Below the pieces are notes generated by a model. The model was not told where the DNA came from. It did not search any database and saw nothing but the letters and a program-made list of their open reading frames with translations. This document shows, one piece after another, positions 43,070 through 56,000 of a DNA stretch of 64,000 nucleotides; within the stretch, counting starts at the first letter, position 1, and each line of letters begins with the position of its first letter. Both the position numbers and the translations under genes were made by a program. The DNA lies in assembly GCA_016271365.2 (NCBI GenBank), contig JADMNL010000022.1, positions 225,408,501 through 225,472,500 of the forward strand, given 5' to 3'. This DNA comes from Neoceratodus forsteri. Its lineage: Eukaryota > Chordata > Ceratodontiformes > Ceratodontidae.

Positions 43070-45455
43070 CCTACCCCACTGACTTCCTGAGATGCCCAAC
43101 AAGGTCCAACTCCCGGGGGACAACCAGGCTACTGCCTGCCTACAGACGGTTCCTGCCCTCTATGGACTTACCTGGGCTAGCCTGCCTTCCTGATAGGTCC
43201 ACCTGAGAGACTTGCCCAGCCTACTGGGCGCCTACCTGATGGGGTGCACCCCAGGGAACACACAAACGGCTGGGCACCTGCTGATAGGGTCCTGCCTCTG
43301 GGACTTATCTAGGCTGCTGGCACAATCCCGATCGTCTCCCCCTAGAGACATACCCCGGCTATAGGCCGCCTACCTGATGGTCCTACCTAGGGTCTTACCT
43401 GAGCTGGTGCACTGCCCCAGATGGCACTACCTCATGGACTTAAAGCACTAGGCTGCCTGCCGATGAGTTCACCCCCTAGGGGTTACCTGGGCTACTAGGC
43501 TGCCTGCAGGGTCTAACTAGGCTGGCACACTACCTGATAGAGAGCAACCCCTTAGAACTTACCTAACTACTAGGCAAGATGTCAGTAAGGTCCTCCTTTG
43601 GGGCTTACCGACTACTAGCACACTACAATAGGGTCCTCCACCCTAGTTTCTTACCTACAGGCTGGTGCCTGCCTACCCGATGAGATCCAACCCTCATGGG
43701 ACTTACCTGGGCTACTGCACACTATCTGATGGTGCACCTCTGGACACCTAGCTACTAGAACACTGCCGTGGGTCCAACCCAGGGACCACAGACCACCCTG
43801 CCTGCCCGATGAACCGTACTCCCCTAGGGACTTACCTGGGCTACGCCCTGCCTGCCTGAAGGTCCTATCCTAAGAACTTATGGGCACAGAAACTACCCAC
43901 AGGCCCGATCCCTAAACCCCACCTAGGCTGGTGCCCTGCTGCAGTAAGGTCTACCCTACTGACACCTGGCTACGTCCTTGCCCGTAGGGAACTACCAAAG
44001 GGACACCTGAACTACTAGCACACACCAATGGTCCAAGGGACTTCCAAGGCTGCTAGGCGAGGCACCTGATAGGGTCTACCCCCCCGGACTTACCTAGCCT
44101 ACTAGGCCACCTACCTAATAAGACCTAAACCTAGGGACTTACTAGGGTGGTTCCTTCCTACCGATGAGTTCTCCCCTGAGGTTACCCAAGCTTCACACCC
44201 ACCCAATGGTCCTGTCACGGAACTTATCTAGGCTACACATGCCTACCTGGGTTCCTACCCCTAGGACTTCCTGGGCAGGTGCCCTGCCTACAATAAGTCC
44301 TACTACAGGCTGCCCCACACTGCCGATAGGTCCTACCCCTAGGGACTTACCTGCAGCACATTACCGATGGTCTACCCTCTTGGGACTTACCTAGCTACAA
44401 TCAGGTCTGCCATGGGTCTTACCTCGGCTACTAGCCCACTACCTAGGATCCCACCCTGGGACTTACTGGTGCACCTGCAAGGGGTTATACCCCTAGGGAC
44501 CTCCTAGCCTACTGCCATGCCTGCCCAATGAGGTCCCTACCCCTAGGGACTAGGCTACTAGCACACTACTGGGGTCCTGCCCCTGGGACCTACCTAGGCT
44601 ATAGCACTACCTGATGGGGTCCTAACCCGTAGGGACTTTCCTAGGCTGGTGCCCAGCCATTCTGATAGGGTCCTACCCCTAGGGACTTACCTAGGCTACT
44701 AGCACACTACCCAATAAGGTCCTACCCCCTAAGGGCTTACCTAGGCAACTGCCCTCCCTACCCGATGGGGTTCTACCTAGGAACTTACCTGAGCTACCGC
44801 CCTGCCAACTGATAGGGTCCCTGCCCCTAGAGACTTACCTGGGCTACTAGGCCACCTCCTCGATAGGGTCCTGCCCTGTAAGGGCGCACCTGAACTACTC
44901 GCACATTTTACCCCATGAGGGTCCCTACTGATGACTAACCAGGCAACTGGGCCACTTGCCCAATAGGGTCCAACTCCCTAGAGACTTAACCTGAGCACCA
45001 CCCTGCCTACCAAAAAGGGTCCTACCACTCTATGGACTTGCTAGGGCTAGCACTTACCTACCCTATAGGGTCCACACAACCTAGGGACTTGCCCAGCCTA
45101 CTATGCCACCTGACCTGATGGGTGCTACCTAGAGTGCCCACCTGGGCTGGTGCCTTGCCTACCCGATGGGGCTCTGCCCTCTAGGGGACTTACCTAGGCT
45201 GCTGGCACAATACCTGACAGTGGTCCCTACCCCTAGGGACTTACCCCAGGCTGCCAGGCCACCTACCAGATAAAGGTCCTACCCCTAGGGACTTACCTAG
45301 GATGGTTTCCCTGCCTGCCAGACTGGGCACTACCCTCTATGGACTTACCAAGGCTACTAGGCTGCCTGCCTAATGAGGGTTTCTACCCCTAAAGGTGTTA
45401 CCCTAAGCTACTAGACCACCTACCCAATGAGTCCCTACCCCTAGGCTACTGGCAA
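43070..45455 (-). repeat. satB, right arm, rough copy
   Basis: Reverse satB (GGGACTTACCTAGGCTACTA), mirror of 18680-21288 but about 220 bp shorter, with many skipped bases between 43.1 and 44.6 kb. Quality improves after 44.6 kb. It ends CCTAGGCTACTGGCAACAAC, the exact mirror of the satA-satB joint at 18.68 kb. Confidence 0.85.
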
Positions 45456-45459
45456 CAAC

Positions 45460-47520
45460 AAAAGCATATCCTTCTGCTGGCCTCTACAGACAAGTTTGGA
45501 CAATTTACACCAGTTCCATCAATCACCTAGAAACCATTTTTGGCAACAAAAAATTACCTCAAATGGAATAAACAACCACCACTGAGCTTTTACTCCAGTC
45601 ATTTAACTCATCAAAACCAATTTTGAAACAAATGAAAAATTTCAACTCAGGTGGCTTAAGAACCATGAAGAAACTTTCAACCAGGCTCCATAGATCAGCC
45701 AGTGCATGTTTTTGGCAAAAACTAAAAATATCACCACAGGTGGCCTAAATGACTTCCACCGACATTTTACCCCATGTACATAAATTACCTGGAACCCATT
45801 ATTACAAAAAAATAGATATCACCTTATGTGGCCTAAATGTTACCTCCACAGACATTTTACTCCAGGTTCATATCACCTGGAACAAATTTTATCAAAATAA
45901 CCTCAGGTGGCTTAAACAACCTCTACAGATCTTTTACTCTGGATCTACTAATTACCTGGAACCCATTTTGTGAAAAATACAAATATTACCTCATGTGGTC
46001 TAAACAACAGCCTCAGACCTTTCACAACAGCTCTATTAATCACTTACTACCCACTTTTTCAAAAACTAAAAATATCACCTCACATGCCTTAAACAACTAC
46101 CGTGGATATCTCACCTCAGCTCCAGATAACATTAGGATCCATTTTTGTACAAATAAAGTTTCACTTCAGGTGGCTTAAACAACCATAATGGACTTTCACA
46201 ATGACTCCTGTATATCACCTGGAGACCCATTTTGGCAAAATAAAAATATCAAGCTCAGGTGGTCTAATGCGCACCACCTACCTTCTAACCTCAGGTGGCC
46301 TAAATGACCACTGACAACATTTTACCCTAATCACTGAATCACCTAAATTGCATTTTTGGCAAAAATAAATATATCACCTCAGCTGGCCTAAACTACAACC
46401 TCAGACCTTTCACCCCAGCTCCATAACTCACCTGCAACCCATTTTCACAAATATGTAAATTGCACCTCAGGTGGCCTAAACACCTACTGAGGAACATTGA
46501 ATCTGGCTCCATAGATCACCTGAAATCCATTTATGACAAAAAATAAAAATATCACCTCAGGTAGCATAAATGACCTTCTACCCTTGCTCCATACATAACC
46601 TGGAACCCATTTTGGTAAAAATTAAAATATTACCTCAGGTTGACTAAATGACCACTGCATTCCATTCACCCTGGCTCAATAGATCATCTGGAACCGTTTT
46701 TGTCAAAAATTAAAATATCACCCCAGGTTTCCTAAAGGTCCACTGCAGATCTTTTATCCAGGCTTAGTAAATCACAAAGAACCTATTTCTGGCAAACAAT
46801 GAATAAAAATATCACCCCAAGTGGCCTAAATGACCACTGAGGACCTTTCACCTTGGCTCCATAAATCACCTGGAACCAATTTTTAGTAAAAATAAAAATA
46901 TCCTCTGGTGGCCTAAATCTCAATGCAGATCTTTCAATCCAGATCCATAAATTATCTGGAAACCCATCTTTGGTAAAAATAAAAATGTCACATCAAATTG
47001 TCCAAAACAAACTCCTCAGACCTTTCAGAATGTTTCCATAGATCAATTCAACACAGTCTTGGCAAAATAAAATTTCACCTCTAGATAGCCTAAACAACCA
47101 CCTCAGTACCATTCACCCACAACACCCACAGATTACCTGCAACCCACTATTTGAAAGACTAAAAATTTCTGCAGGTGAGCTAAATGAATATCATGGACAT
47201 CTCACCTCAGCTCCAGACATCACCTGGAATCCATTTTTGCAAAAAAAAAAATTTCCCCTCAGGTGGCTTAAACAACCATCATTGACTTTTCACAATGACT
47301 CCATAGATCAACTGGAACCCATTTTTGGCAAAAATAAATGTATCACCTCAGCTGGCCTAAATGACCACCACCTTCCTTTAACCTCAGGTGACCTTAGTGA
47401 CCACTGCCTATCTTTTACCCCAATCACATAAATCACCGAAATGCATTTTTAGCAAAAATAAATATATCACATCAGGAGCGTAGAGTCCACTGCAGACCTT
47501 TCACCCCAGCTCCACAAAGT
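45460..47520 (-). repeat. satA, right arm, reverse orientation, well preserved
   Basis: Mirror of 16615-18675 at almost equal length and high similarity. The chance open frames 45837-46178 and 47237-47431 are mirrored at 17947-18291 and 16695-16937 with nearly the same residues. No coding role is proposed. Confidence 0.9.
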
Positions 47521-47521
47521 C

Positions 47522-47660
47522 ACCCTAGCCTAACAGTAGCTGTAACGTGTATGCTCACCTCACCTCAGCCCTCCACCCTCCCTCCACTGGCCCTAACCCT
47601 AGACCTAACGCCTAACCCTAGCTCTGGCCCTAGCCCTAATCCCCCGAAATCTAGCCTAAT
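47522..47660 (-). repeat. Telomere-like block, right arm, eroded
   Basis: CCCTAA-like words (GGCCCTAACCCTAGACCTAA, CTGGCCCTAGCCCTAAT) between satA and satB, mirror of 16429-16612. It is shorter and rougher than its partner. Confidence 0.7.
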
Positions 47661-47661
47661 G

Positions 47662-48158
47662 CTAGCCATGGCCTACGGGTGGTGTGCTGGTAGCCTAGGT
47701 GAAGCCCAGGCAGAGGGACATGACCCCTATCGACAGGGTGGCCTAGTAGCCTAGGTAAGTCCCTAGGGGGTAGGACCCTATCAGTTGGCAGGGCGGTAGC
47801 CTAGGTAAGTCCCTAGGGGGTAGGACCCTATCAGGTAGGCAGGGCAGTAGCCTTGGGAAGTCTTTAGGGGTAGGACCCTGTTGGGTAGGCAGGGTGGTTG
47901 CCAAGGTAAGTTCCTAGGGGGTTGGACCCTATCGGGTAGTGTGGTAGCAGCCTAGGTAAGTCCCTATGTGGTAGGACCATATCGGGTAGTGTGCTAGTAG
48001 CCTAGGTAAGTCCCTATGGGGTAGGAAACCTATCAGGTAGGCAAGGCACCAGCCTAGGTAAGTCCCTAGGGGATAGAACCCTATCTGGCTGGCAGGGCAC
48101 CAGTCTAGGTAAGTCCCTAGGGGGTAGGCCCATATAGGGCAGGCGGCATAGTAGCCTA
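47662..48158 (+). repeat. satB, forward orientation, short block
   Basis: About nine to ten forward monomers, mirror of 15905-16428. It ends with CATAGTAGCCTAGAAAACTG, the joint to satA. Confidence 0.9.
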
Positions 48159-48159
48159 G

Positions 48160-48495
48160 AAAACTGGGTTCAAGGTGATCAATGGAAACATTATGAAAGG
48201 TCTGAGGTGTTTGTTTTGGACACCTGATGTGACATTTTTATTTTTACAAAAATAGTCTCCAGGCAATTTATGGATCTGGAGTCAAAGATCTGCAGAGGTC
48301 ATTTAGGCCACCAGGGTGTTTTTTTCATTTTTGCCAAAAATGGTTCGAGGTGATCTTTTGAGCCAGGGTGAATGGTATGCAATGGACATTTTGGCCACCA
48401 GAGGTAATATTTTTATTTTTACCAAAAATGGGTTCCAGATTATGTATGGAGCAAGGGTAAAATTCCTTTATGCTACCTGAGGTGATATTTTCATT
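48160..48495 (+). repeat. satA, forward, short block
   Basis: Three to four monomers, mirror of 15575-15900. It ends in TTTTCATTTAACCCTAACCC, a direct satA to telomere-like joint. Confidence 0.85.
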
Positions 48496-48720
48496 TAACC
48501 CTAACCCAAGCCTTAATCCTAACCCCAATCCTAACCCTAACCCTAACCCTAACCCTAACCCTAACCTTAACCCTAACCCTAACCCTAACACTAACCCTAA
48601 CTCTAACCCTAACCCTAAACCTAACTCTGACCCTGACGCTAACCCTAACCCTAATCCTCACCCTAACCCTAATTCTCACCCTCACCCTAACCCTAATGCT
48701 AACCCTGACACTCACCCCGA
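48496..48720 (-). repeat. Telomere-like block with near-pure CCCTAA core
   Basis: Mirror of 15350-15575. The core at 48530-48590 is almost pure CCCTAA. The part 48621-48718 also matches 21560-21655 in direct orientation (CTGACGCTAACCC, ATTCTCACC.TCACCC, AATGCTAACCCTGAC), so it shares a higher-order variant order with the large array. Confidence 0.85.
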
Positions 48721-48955
48721 CACCTGGAATAAAAATATCACCCCAAGTGGCCTCAGGTGGCCTAAACAACCACCTCGTACCATTCACCCTAGCTCCACAG
48801 ATTAGCTGGAACCCAGTTTTGGCAAAAAATAAACATATCACCCTTGTGTCCTAAAAGTTCACTGTGGAGCTTTTACCCCAGCTCCATACATCACCTGGAA
48901 CTTATTTTTGGCAAAAAAATGTATATCTCCTCAGGTCATAACTTAGTTTACACCT
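48720..48955 (-). repeat. satA, reverse, ending in a truncated foreign module
   Basis: Two to three reverse monomers. The end reads ACACCTTGGGCATGTTAGTG then CATTTGATTT, where satA resumes in forward sense. The same text opens the 359-bp unit at 61878, so this is its truncated start. Confidence 0.75.
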
Positions 48956-51900
48956 TGGGCATGTTAGTGCATTTGATTTTTTATTCATTGTTTGCCAGAA
49001 ATAGGTTCCTTGTGATTTATTTAGCTTGGATAAAAGATCTGCAGTAGACTTTTAGGAAACCAGGGGTGATATTTTAATTTTTGACAAAAATGGTTCCAGA
49101 TGATCTATTGAGCCAGGGTGAATGGAATGCAGTGGTCATTTAGTCAACCTGAGGTAATATTTTAATTTTTACCAAAAATGGGTTCCAGGTTTTGTATGGA
49201 GCAAGGGTAGAAGGTCATTTATGCTACCTGAGGTGATATTTTTAATTTTTGTCATAAATGGATTTCAGGTGATATATGGAGCCAGATTCAATGTTCCTCA
49301 GTAAGTGTTTAGGCCACCTGAGGTGCAATTTACATATTTGCAGAAAATGGGTTGCAAAAATATAGCATAAGGAGCCCAAATGAGCACTGTGGATATTTGA
49401 CCCCACCTATTTTTGGCAAAAACTAAAAATATCACCATAGGTGGCCCTAAATGGGTTCCAAGTTATGTATGGAGCTAGAGTAAATGCAAGTTTTTCCAAA
49501 AGTGGGTTCCAGGTAATCTGTGGAGCTAGGGTGAATGGTATGAGGTGGTTGTTTAGGCTACCTGAGGTGAAACTTTTATTTTTGCTAAGACTGTGTTCAG
49601 TTGGTCTATAGAAACATTGGGAAAGGTCTGAGGAGTTTATTTTGGACACTTGATGTGACATTTTTAATTTTCCCAAAAATGGGTTTCAGGTAATTTATGG
49701 ATCTGGAGTAAAATATCTGCAGTGGTCATTTAGGCCACCAGAGGTAAAGTTTTTATTTTTACTAAAAATTGGTTCCAGGTGATTTATGGAGCTGAAGTTA
49801 AAGGTCTGCTGTAGTCATTTACACCACCTGAGGTGACATTTCTATTTATATTTTGCCAGAAAGTGGTTCCAGGTGATTTAAATCACCTGGATAAAAGGTA
49901 TGCAGTGGACCTTTAGGCCATTAGGGTGATAATTCAATGTTTGCCAAAAATGTTTCCAGGTGATCTATGGAGCCACTGTAAATAGTATGCAGTGGTCATT
50001 CAGGCCACCTGAGGTAATATTTTTATTTTTATCAAAAATGGGTTCCAGATTATGTATGGAGCAAGGGTAAAATTCCTTTATGCCACCTGAGGTGATATTT
50101 TCATTTGTTGCCATAAATGGATTTCAGGTGATCTATGGAACCAGATTTGAAGTTCCTCAGTGGTTGTTTAGGCCACCCGAGGTGAAATTAATATATTTTC
50201 TGAAAATGGGCTGCAGGTGATTTATGATGCTGAGATGAAAGGTCTGAGATTCTCGTTTAGGCCACCTGAGGTGATATATTTATTTTTGCCAAAAATTCAA
50301 TTCGGATGATTTATGAGATTGGGTAAAAGGCAGGTAGTAATCATTTAGGTCACCTGAGATTAAATGTAGGTGGTGGCCATTTAGGTCACCTGAAGTGATA
50401 ATTTTAATTTTGCCAAAAATGGGTTACAGGTGATCTATGGAGTAAGTGTGAAAAGTCTGCGATGGTTGTTTAAGCCACATGAGTTGAAATTTTTTATTTG
50501 TTTCAAAAATGGGTTTTTGGTGAGTTACATAGCTGGGGTGAAAGATCAACGGTGGTTTTTTATTCCACCTGAGGTGATTTTTTCATTTTTGATAAAAATG
50601 GTTTCTAGGTGATTGATGGAGCTGGTGTAAAATGTCCAAAGTGGTCATTGAGGCCACCACGGCTGGTATTTTCCATATTTGCCAAAAATAAGTTCCAGGT
50701 GTTCTATGTAGTGAATGTGATGAGAGGTCATTTAGATCAGCTGTGGTGATATCTTAGTGTTTGAACAAAATGGGTTCCAGGTGAAGGAGGGGGTGAAAGA
50801 TCTATGGTTTACATTTATTCTATCCGATGTCATATTTTTATTTTTGGCAAAAAATTTTTTCAGGTGATTTATGGGGTAAAACTTAGGGAGTGGTCATTTA
50901 GGCCACCTGAGGTAATATTTTTATTTTTGCCACAAATGGGTTCCAGGTGATCTATGGAGTCATTGTGAAAGGTTACAGTGGTTGTATAAGCCAGCTGAGG
51001 TGAGATTTTTATTTTTGCCTAAAATCAGTTCAGTTTTACCCCAGGATCATATCGCCTGGTACAAATTCTAGCAAAATCACCTCAGGTGGCCTAAACAGCC
51101 ACTGCAGATCTTTTACTTCTGGATACATTGATTACCTGGATCCCAGGTTTGGGAAAAATACAAATATCACCTCAGGTGGCCAAACAACTACCTCAGACCT
51201 TTCACACCAGCCCCATTAATCTCCTGCAACCCACCTTTACAAAAACTAAAAATATCACCTAAAGTGGCTTAAACAACCACTGTGGACATTACACCTCAGC
51301 TCCAGATATCATATGGAATCCATTGCTTGCAAAAATAACAATTTCACTTCAGGTGGCTTAAACAACCAATGTGGACTTTTCACAATAACTCCAAAGATTA
51401 CCTGGAACCCATTTTTGGCAAAAATAAAATTATCACTTCAGGTGGCCTAAATGACCACTGCCTACCTTTTACCCCAATTCCATAAATCACCTGAAATGAG
51501 TTTTTGGCAAAAACTTGGCTTAAACGACAACCTCAGACCTTTCATTACTGCCTCAGAAATCACCTGCAATCCATTTTCAGCAAAGATATAAATTTCACCT
51601 CTGGTGGCCAGACAACCACTGAGGAACTTTGAATCTGGCTCCATAGATCACCTGGGAAGCCATTTTTGGCAAAAAATAAATGTATTGTCCCTGGTTGCCT
51701 TAAGGTCCTCTGCAGACCTTTCACCCCAGCTTCATAAATCACTTGGAGCCAATTTCTGGAAAAAATGAAAATATCACCTCTCATGGCCTAAATGACCACT
51801 GCAGATCTTTTAATCTGGATCCATGAATTACCTGGTGCCCATTTTTGGCAAAAATAGATCACCACCTACCTTTAACCTCAGGTGGAGTAAATGACCAGTG

Positions 51901-52878
51901 CCAAACTTTTACCCCAATCCCATGAATCACCTGAACTGCACTTTTGTCAAAAATAAATATATCACCTCAGCTGGCCTAAACTACAACCTCAGATCTTTCA
52001 GCCCAGCTCCATAAATCACCTGGAACCCATTTTCGGCAAATATATAAACTGCACCTCAGGTGGCCTAAACAACAACCTAGAAACATTGAATCTGGCTCCA
52101 TAGATCATCTGAAACTAATTTATGGCAAAAAAATATAAACATCTCCTCAGGTGGCATAAATGACCTTTTACCCTTGCTCCATACATAACCTGGATCCCAT
52201 TTTTGGTAAAAAAAAATATTACCTCAGAGGGCCTAAATGACCACTGCATACCATTCACCCTGGCTCCATTGATCATCTGGAACCATTTTTGACAGAAATG
52301 AAAATATCACCCTGGTTGTCTAAACATCCACTGCAGACCTTTTATCCATTTGCCATAAATTACCTGGAACCCATTTTTGGCATAACATGAATAAAAATGT
52401 CACCCCAGGTGGCCTAAATGATCACCACAGAATGTTCACATTGGCTCCATAAATCACCTGGAAACAATTTTTAGTAAAAATAAAAACATTACCTCTGGTG
52501 ATCTAAAAGACGACTGCAGATCTTTTATTCCAGATCCATAAATTACATGAACCCATTTTTGGTAAAAATAGAAACGTCACATCAGGATCCATAACAAACT
52601 CCTCAGACCTTTCACAATGTTTCCATAGATCACCTTGAACCCAGATTTTGAAAAAATAAAAATTACACCTGAGGAGGCCTAAACAACCACCTCATACCAT
52701 TCACCCTTGCTCCACAGATTACATGGAACCCATTTTTGGAAAAAATAAGAATGTCACCTCTTGTGATTTAAATGTTCAATGTGGACCTTTTCCCCAGTGA
52801 AATAAATCAACTGGAACCTATTCTTGGTAAAAGATAAATGTTAGCACCTCAGGTGGCCTAAATAACCGCACTGGAGAA
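48955..52878. repeat. satA array, right arm, forward then reverse
   Basis: Forward from 48955 to about 51030, except a short reverse piece at about 49380-49450; reverse from about 51030 to 52878. The switch at 51030 reads AAAATCAGTTCAGTTTTACC, a direct head-to-head joint. Monomers are well preserved (CACCTCAGGTGGCCTAAA repeats). Mirror of 11565-15345. Confidence 0.85.
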
Positions 52879-53032
52879 TCTTAGTGGAGAGCAGGTGCTG
52901 ATATTGACTGTGGCAAGTGACCATAGCTCAGTTGATGCAGAGGAAAAGCCCACCCTGCTGGATATGGGGCAGGCCAGTAGCACCATTGGTTTGGGAACAG
53001 TGGGGGGTTAGCACCATACCTGATATAAAGGC
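52878..53032 (+). mobile_element. tRNA-like insert in satA (right-arm copy)
   Basis: Non-satellite sequence breaking the array. TAGCTCAGTTGATGCAG (52924-52940) matches an RNA polymerase III A box, and GGTTTGGGAACAG at 52988 is a loose B box. The spacing of 64 bases is long for a tRNA, so either an insertion separates the boxes or this is a heavily drifted SINE. The flanks are satA in reverse (before) and forward (after). The left-arm copy is at 11390-11565. Confidence 0.45.
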
Positions 53033-56000
53033 CAGCTGAGTTCATATTTTTGTTTTTGTCAAAAATGGGTTACAGGTGATTTATGGAGCCTGGGAAAAAG
53101 GTCCATTGTGATCATCTTAGCCACTTAATGTGACGTTTTTCCTTTTACCAAAAATAGGTTCCATGTGGTTTATGGAGCTGGGTACAAAGGTCCACAGCGG
53201 CCATGTAGGTGACCTGAGGTGATATTTATATTTTAGAAACAAAAAACAGGGATCCAGGTGATGTGTGGCATAATTATAAAAGGTCAGCCATGGTTGTTTA
53301 GGCCACCTGAGGTGAAAGTTTTATTTTTGTCAAAAATTGGTTCCAGATGATTTATGGAGCTGGGGTCAAATATCTGTGGTGGTGGTTTAGGCCACCAGAG
53401 GAGTTATTTTTATTTTGACTTTCAACACCAGATCTATTAATCGCCTGCAACACATTTTTGGCCAAAACTAAAAGTATTTCCTCAGGTGACCTAAATGACC
53501 ACTTTGGACCTTTGACACAGGCTGCATTAATCACCTGGAACCCATTTTTTTGCAAAAATAAAAATATCACCTCAGGTGGTATAAATGACCACTGCAGACC
53601 TTTCACTCCAACTTCATATATCACTTGGAACCCAGTTTTGCAAAAATAAAAATTTCACCTAAGGTGGCCTAAATGACCACCACGTACCATATATTATAGT
53701 TTTGCAGTCATGCCACTATAGTTAGGGTTCAGCAGTCACTTCTATGTTAAACTCAAAATTTTGCACGTTAATAGCTTTGGACCTATTCAAGCGCAGCTGT
53801 GGGGATACAACCCACAGCCATCGGACCTTCGAGCCTCAGAAGCGAATGTGCTACTTCTTGAGCCACTGACATTGCTTAAGCCTTATTTAGGCCACATTAG
53901 ATGATATTTTTATTTTTGCCAAAAATAGGTTATAGGTGAGTTATGAAGCTGGGATAAAAGGCAGGCAGTGTTCTTTTAGGCCACTTAAAGTGACATTTTT
54001 ATTTTTTCTAAGCATGGGTTCCCGGAGATTTATGGAGTGGGGTTGAAAGCTCACTTGTGGTCATTTAGACCACCTGAGGTAATATTTTTATTTTTACCAA
54101 TATTGGGTTCCAGGTTCTTAATAGAGCCCAGGTAGAATGTGGGTAGTGGTCATTTTGGCCAAATGAGGTGATATGTTAAATTTAATGAAAATGGATTACA
54201 GGTGATTTATAGCCAGGGTAGATTGTAGGAGGTGATCATTTAGGTCACCTGAGGTGATAATTTGTCTCAGCCAAAATGGGTTTCAGCTGATTAATCGTGA
54301 TAATGTGAACAACTGTGGTGACCATTTACGCCACCTGATGTGATATTTTTATTTTTGCCAAAACTCTGTTCCTGGTGGTTCATGGAGCCAGGATAAATGG
54401 TCAACTGTGCACATTTAGGCAACCTGGTTAATACTTTTATTTTTGTAGAAAAATGGGTGCCATATAATTGATGGAGATGGAATGAATGTTCTGTGGTGCA
54501 CCTGCAAAAATATATTTCCTCTGGTGGCCTAAAGGACCACCGTGGACATTTTACCCTGGCTCTATAAATCATCTGGAACCCATTTTTGGCAAAAATGAAA
54601 ATATCAATTCAAGAGGTCTAAAGGACCACAGTGGATGTTTTGCTCTGTCTCCATAAATCTCCTGCATCCATTTTTGACAAAAATAAAAATATCACTTCAT
54701 GTGTCATAAATAACCACCATGGCCCTTTTTCCACGGCTCCATCAAACTTCTGGAAACATTTTCTTGCAGCTATAAAAATATTTCCTAAGGTGGCCTAATG
54801 GACCACTGTGTACTTTCCATCCCAGCTCCATAAATCATCTGGAACCCATTTTTGGCAAAAATAAAACTTTCATCTCAGGTGTCCTAAACATCCATCACTG
54901 ACCTTTTATAATGACTCCACAGATTCCTGTAACCCTGTTTTTTTCCAAAAATATAAATATCACCTCAGGTGGCCTACTTGACCACCACCTTCATTTTATC
55001 CTACATTCATAAATCACCTACAACCAATATTTGACAAAAATACAAATATCACTTCAGTTGGCCTAAATGACCTCCACAGTCCTTTTACCTAAGCTGCATG
55101 AATCACCTGTAACCCATTTTTCATGAAAATAAAAATATGAACTCAGCTGTCCTAAATGTCCACTGTTGGCCCTTGAGTCCATGTGATTTATAGAGGTGGG
55201 GTAAAAGGTTGGCAGTAGTAATTTAGGCAACCTGATATTAAACATAGGTCATTTAGGCCACCTCAGGAAATATTTTTATTGTAACCAAAATGGGTTCGAG
55301 ATGATTTATGGAGCTGGGGTAAAAGGTCTGAGATGCTGATTTAGGCAACGTGAGCTGATATTTTTATTTTTGCCAAGAATGGTTTCCATATAATTTATAG
55401 AGACAGAATAAAGGATCTGTGGTGGTCATTTAGTCCACCTGAGATGATGCTTTCATTATTACCAAATATGGGTTACAGGTTATCCAAATGACGACTACCT
55501 GACTTTTACCCCAACTTCATAAATCACCTGGAACCCATTTTTGGCCAAAAGAAAAACATCACATCAGGTGACAAAAATGACCACCATGGACCTTTTACCC
55601 AGGCTCCATTTATCACTTGATCCCATTTTTGTCAAAAATATAAATATCACGTCAGGTGGCCAAAATTGGATCTTTAGCCTCAGATAGCATAAACGACCAG
55701 TGCAGACATTTTACATTGCCTCCATAAAGCACTTGGAACCAATTTTTAGCAAAAATAAAATTATTACTTAAGGTGGCCTGAACTGCTAATGCCGACCTTT
55801 TAACCTCAGGAAGCATAAAACACCACTGCCAACCTTTCACTTTGTCTCCATAAATCACCGGAAATCCATTTTTGGCAAAAATAGAAATGTGACCTCAATT
55901 GGTCTTAATGACTACCACAGACCTTTTACCCTGGCTCCATAGACCACCTGGAACCAATTTTTGGCAAAAATAAATATGTCATCTCAGGTGGCCTAAAGTT

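Larger units (their letters stand above)
34640..56000 (-). repeat. Right arm of the ~47-kb imperfect palindrome
   Basis: Reverse complement of 8615-30538, containing mirrored LINE, telomere-like, satB and satA blocks and both SINE-like inserts. The outer edge is near 55.98-56.00 kb: ATATGTCATCTCAGGTGGCC at 55975 pairs with the start of similarity at about 8615-8645, while the satA that continues to 56581 has no left partner. Preservation alternates. The LINE and satB blocks are shorter and rougher here than on the left, whereas satA at 48.9-56.0 kb is cleaner here. Confidence 0.9.

Noticed and set aside
53801..53865. A functional tRNA gene
   Set aside because: A and B boxes are present, but a full cloverleaf with paired acceptor and anticodon stems is not evident, and the mirrored copy is degraded. 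A SINE relic fits better.
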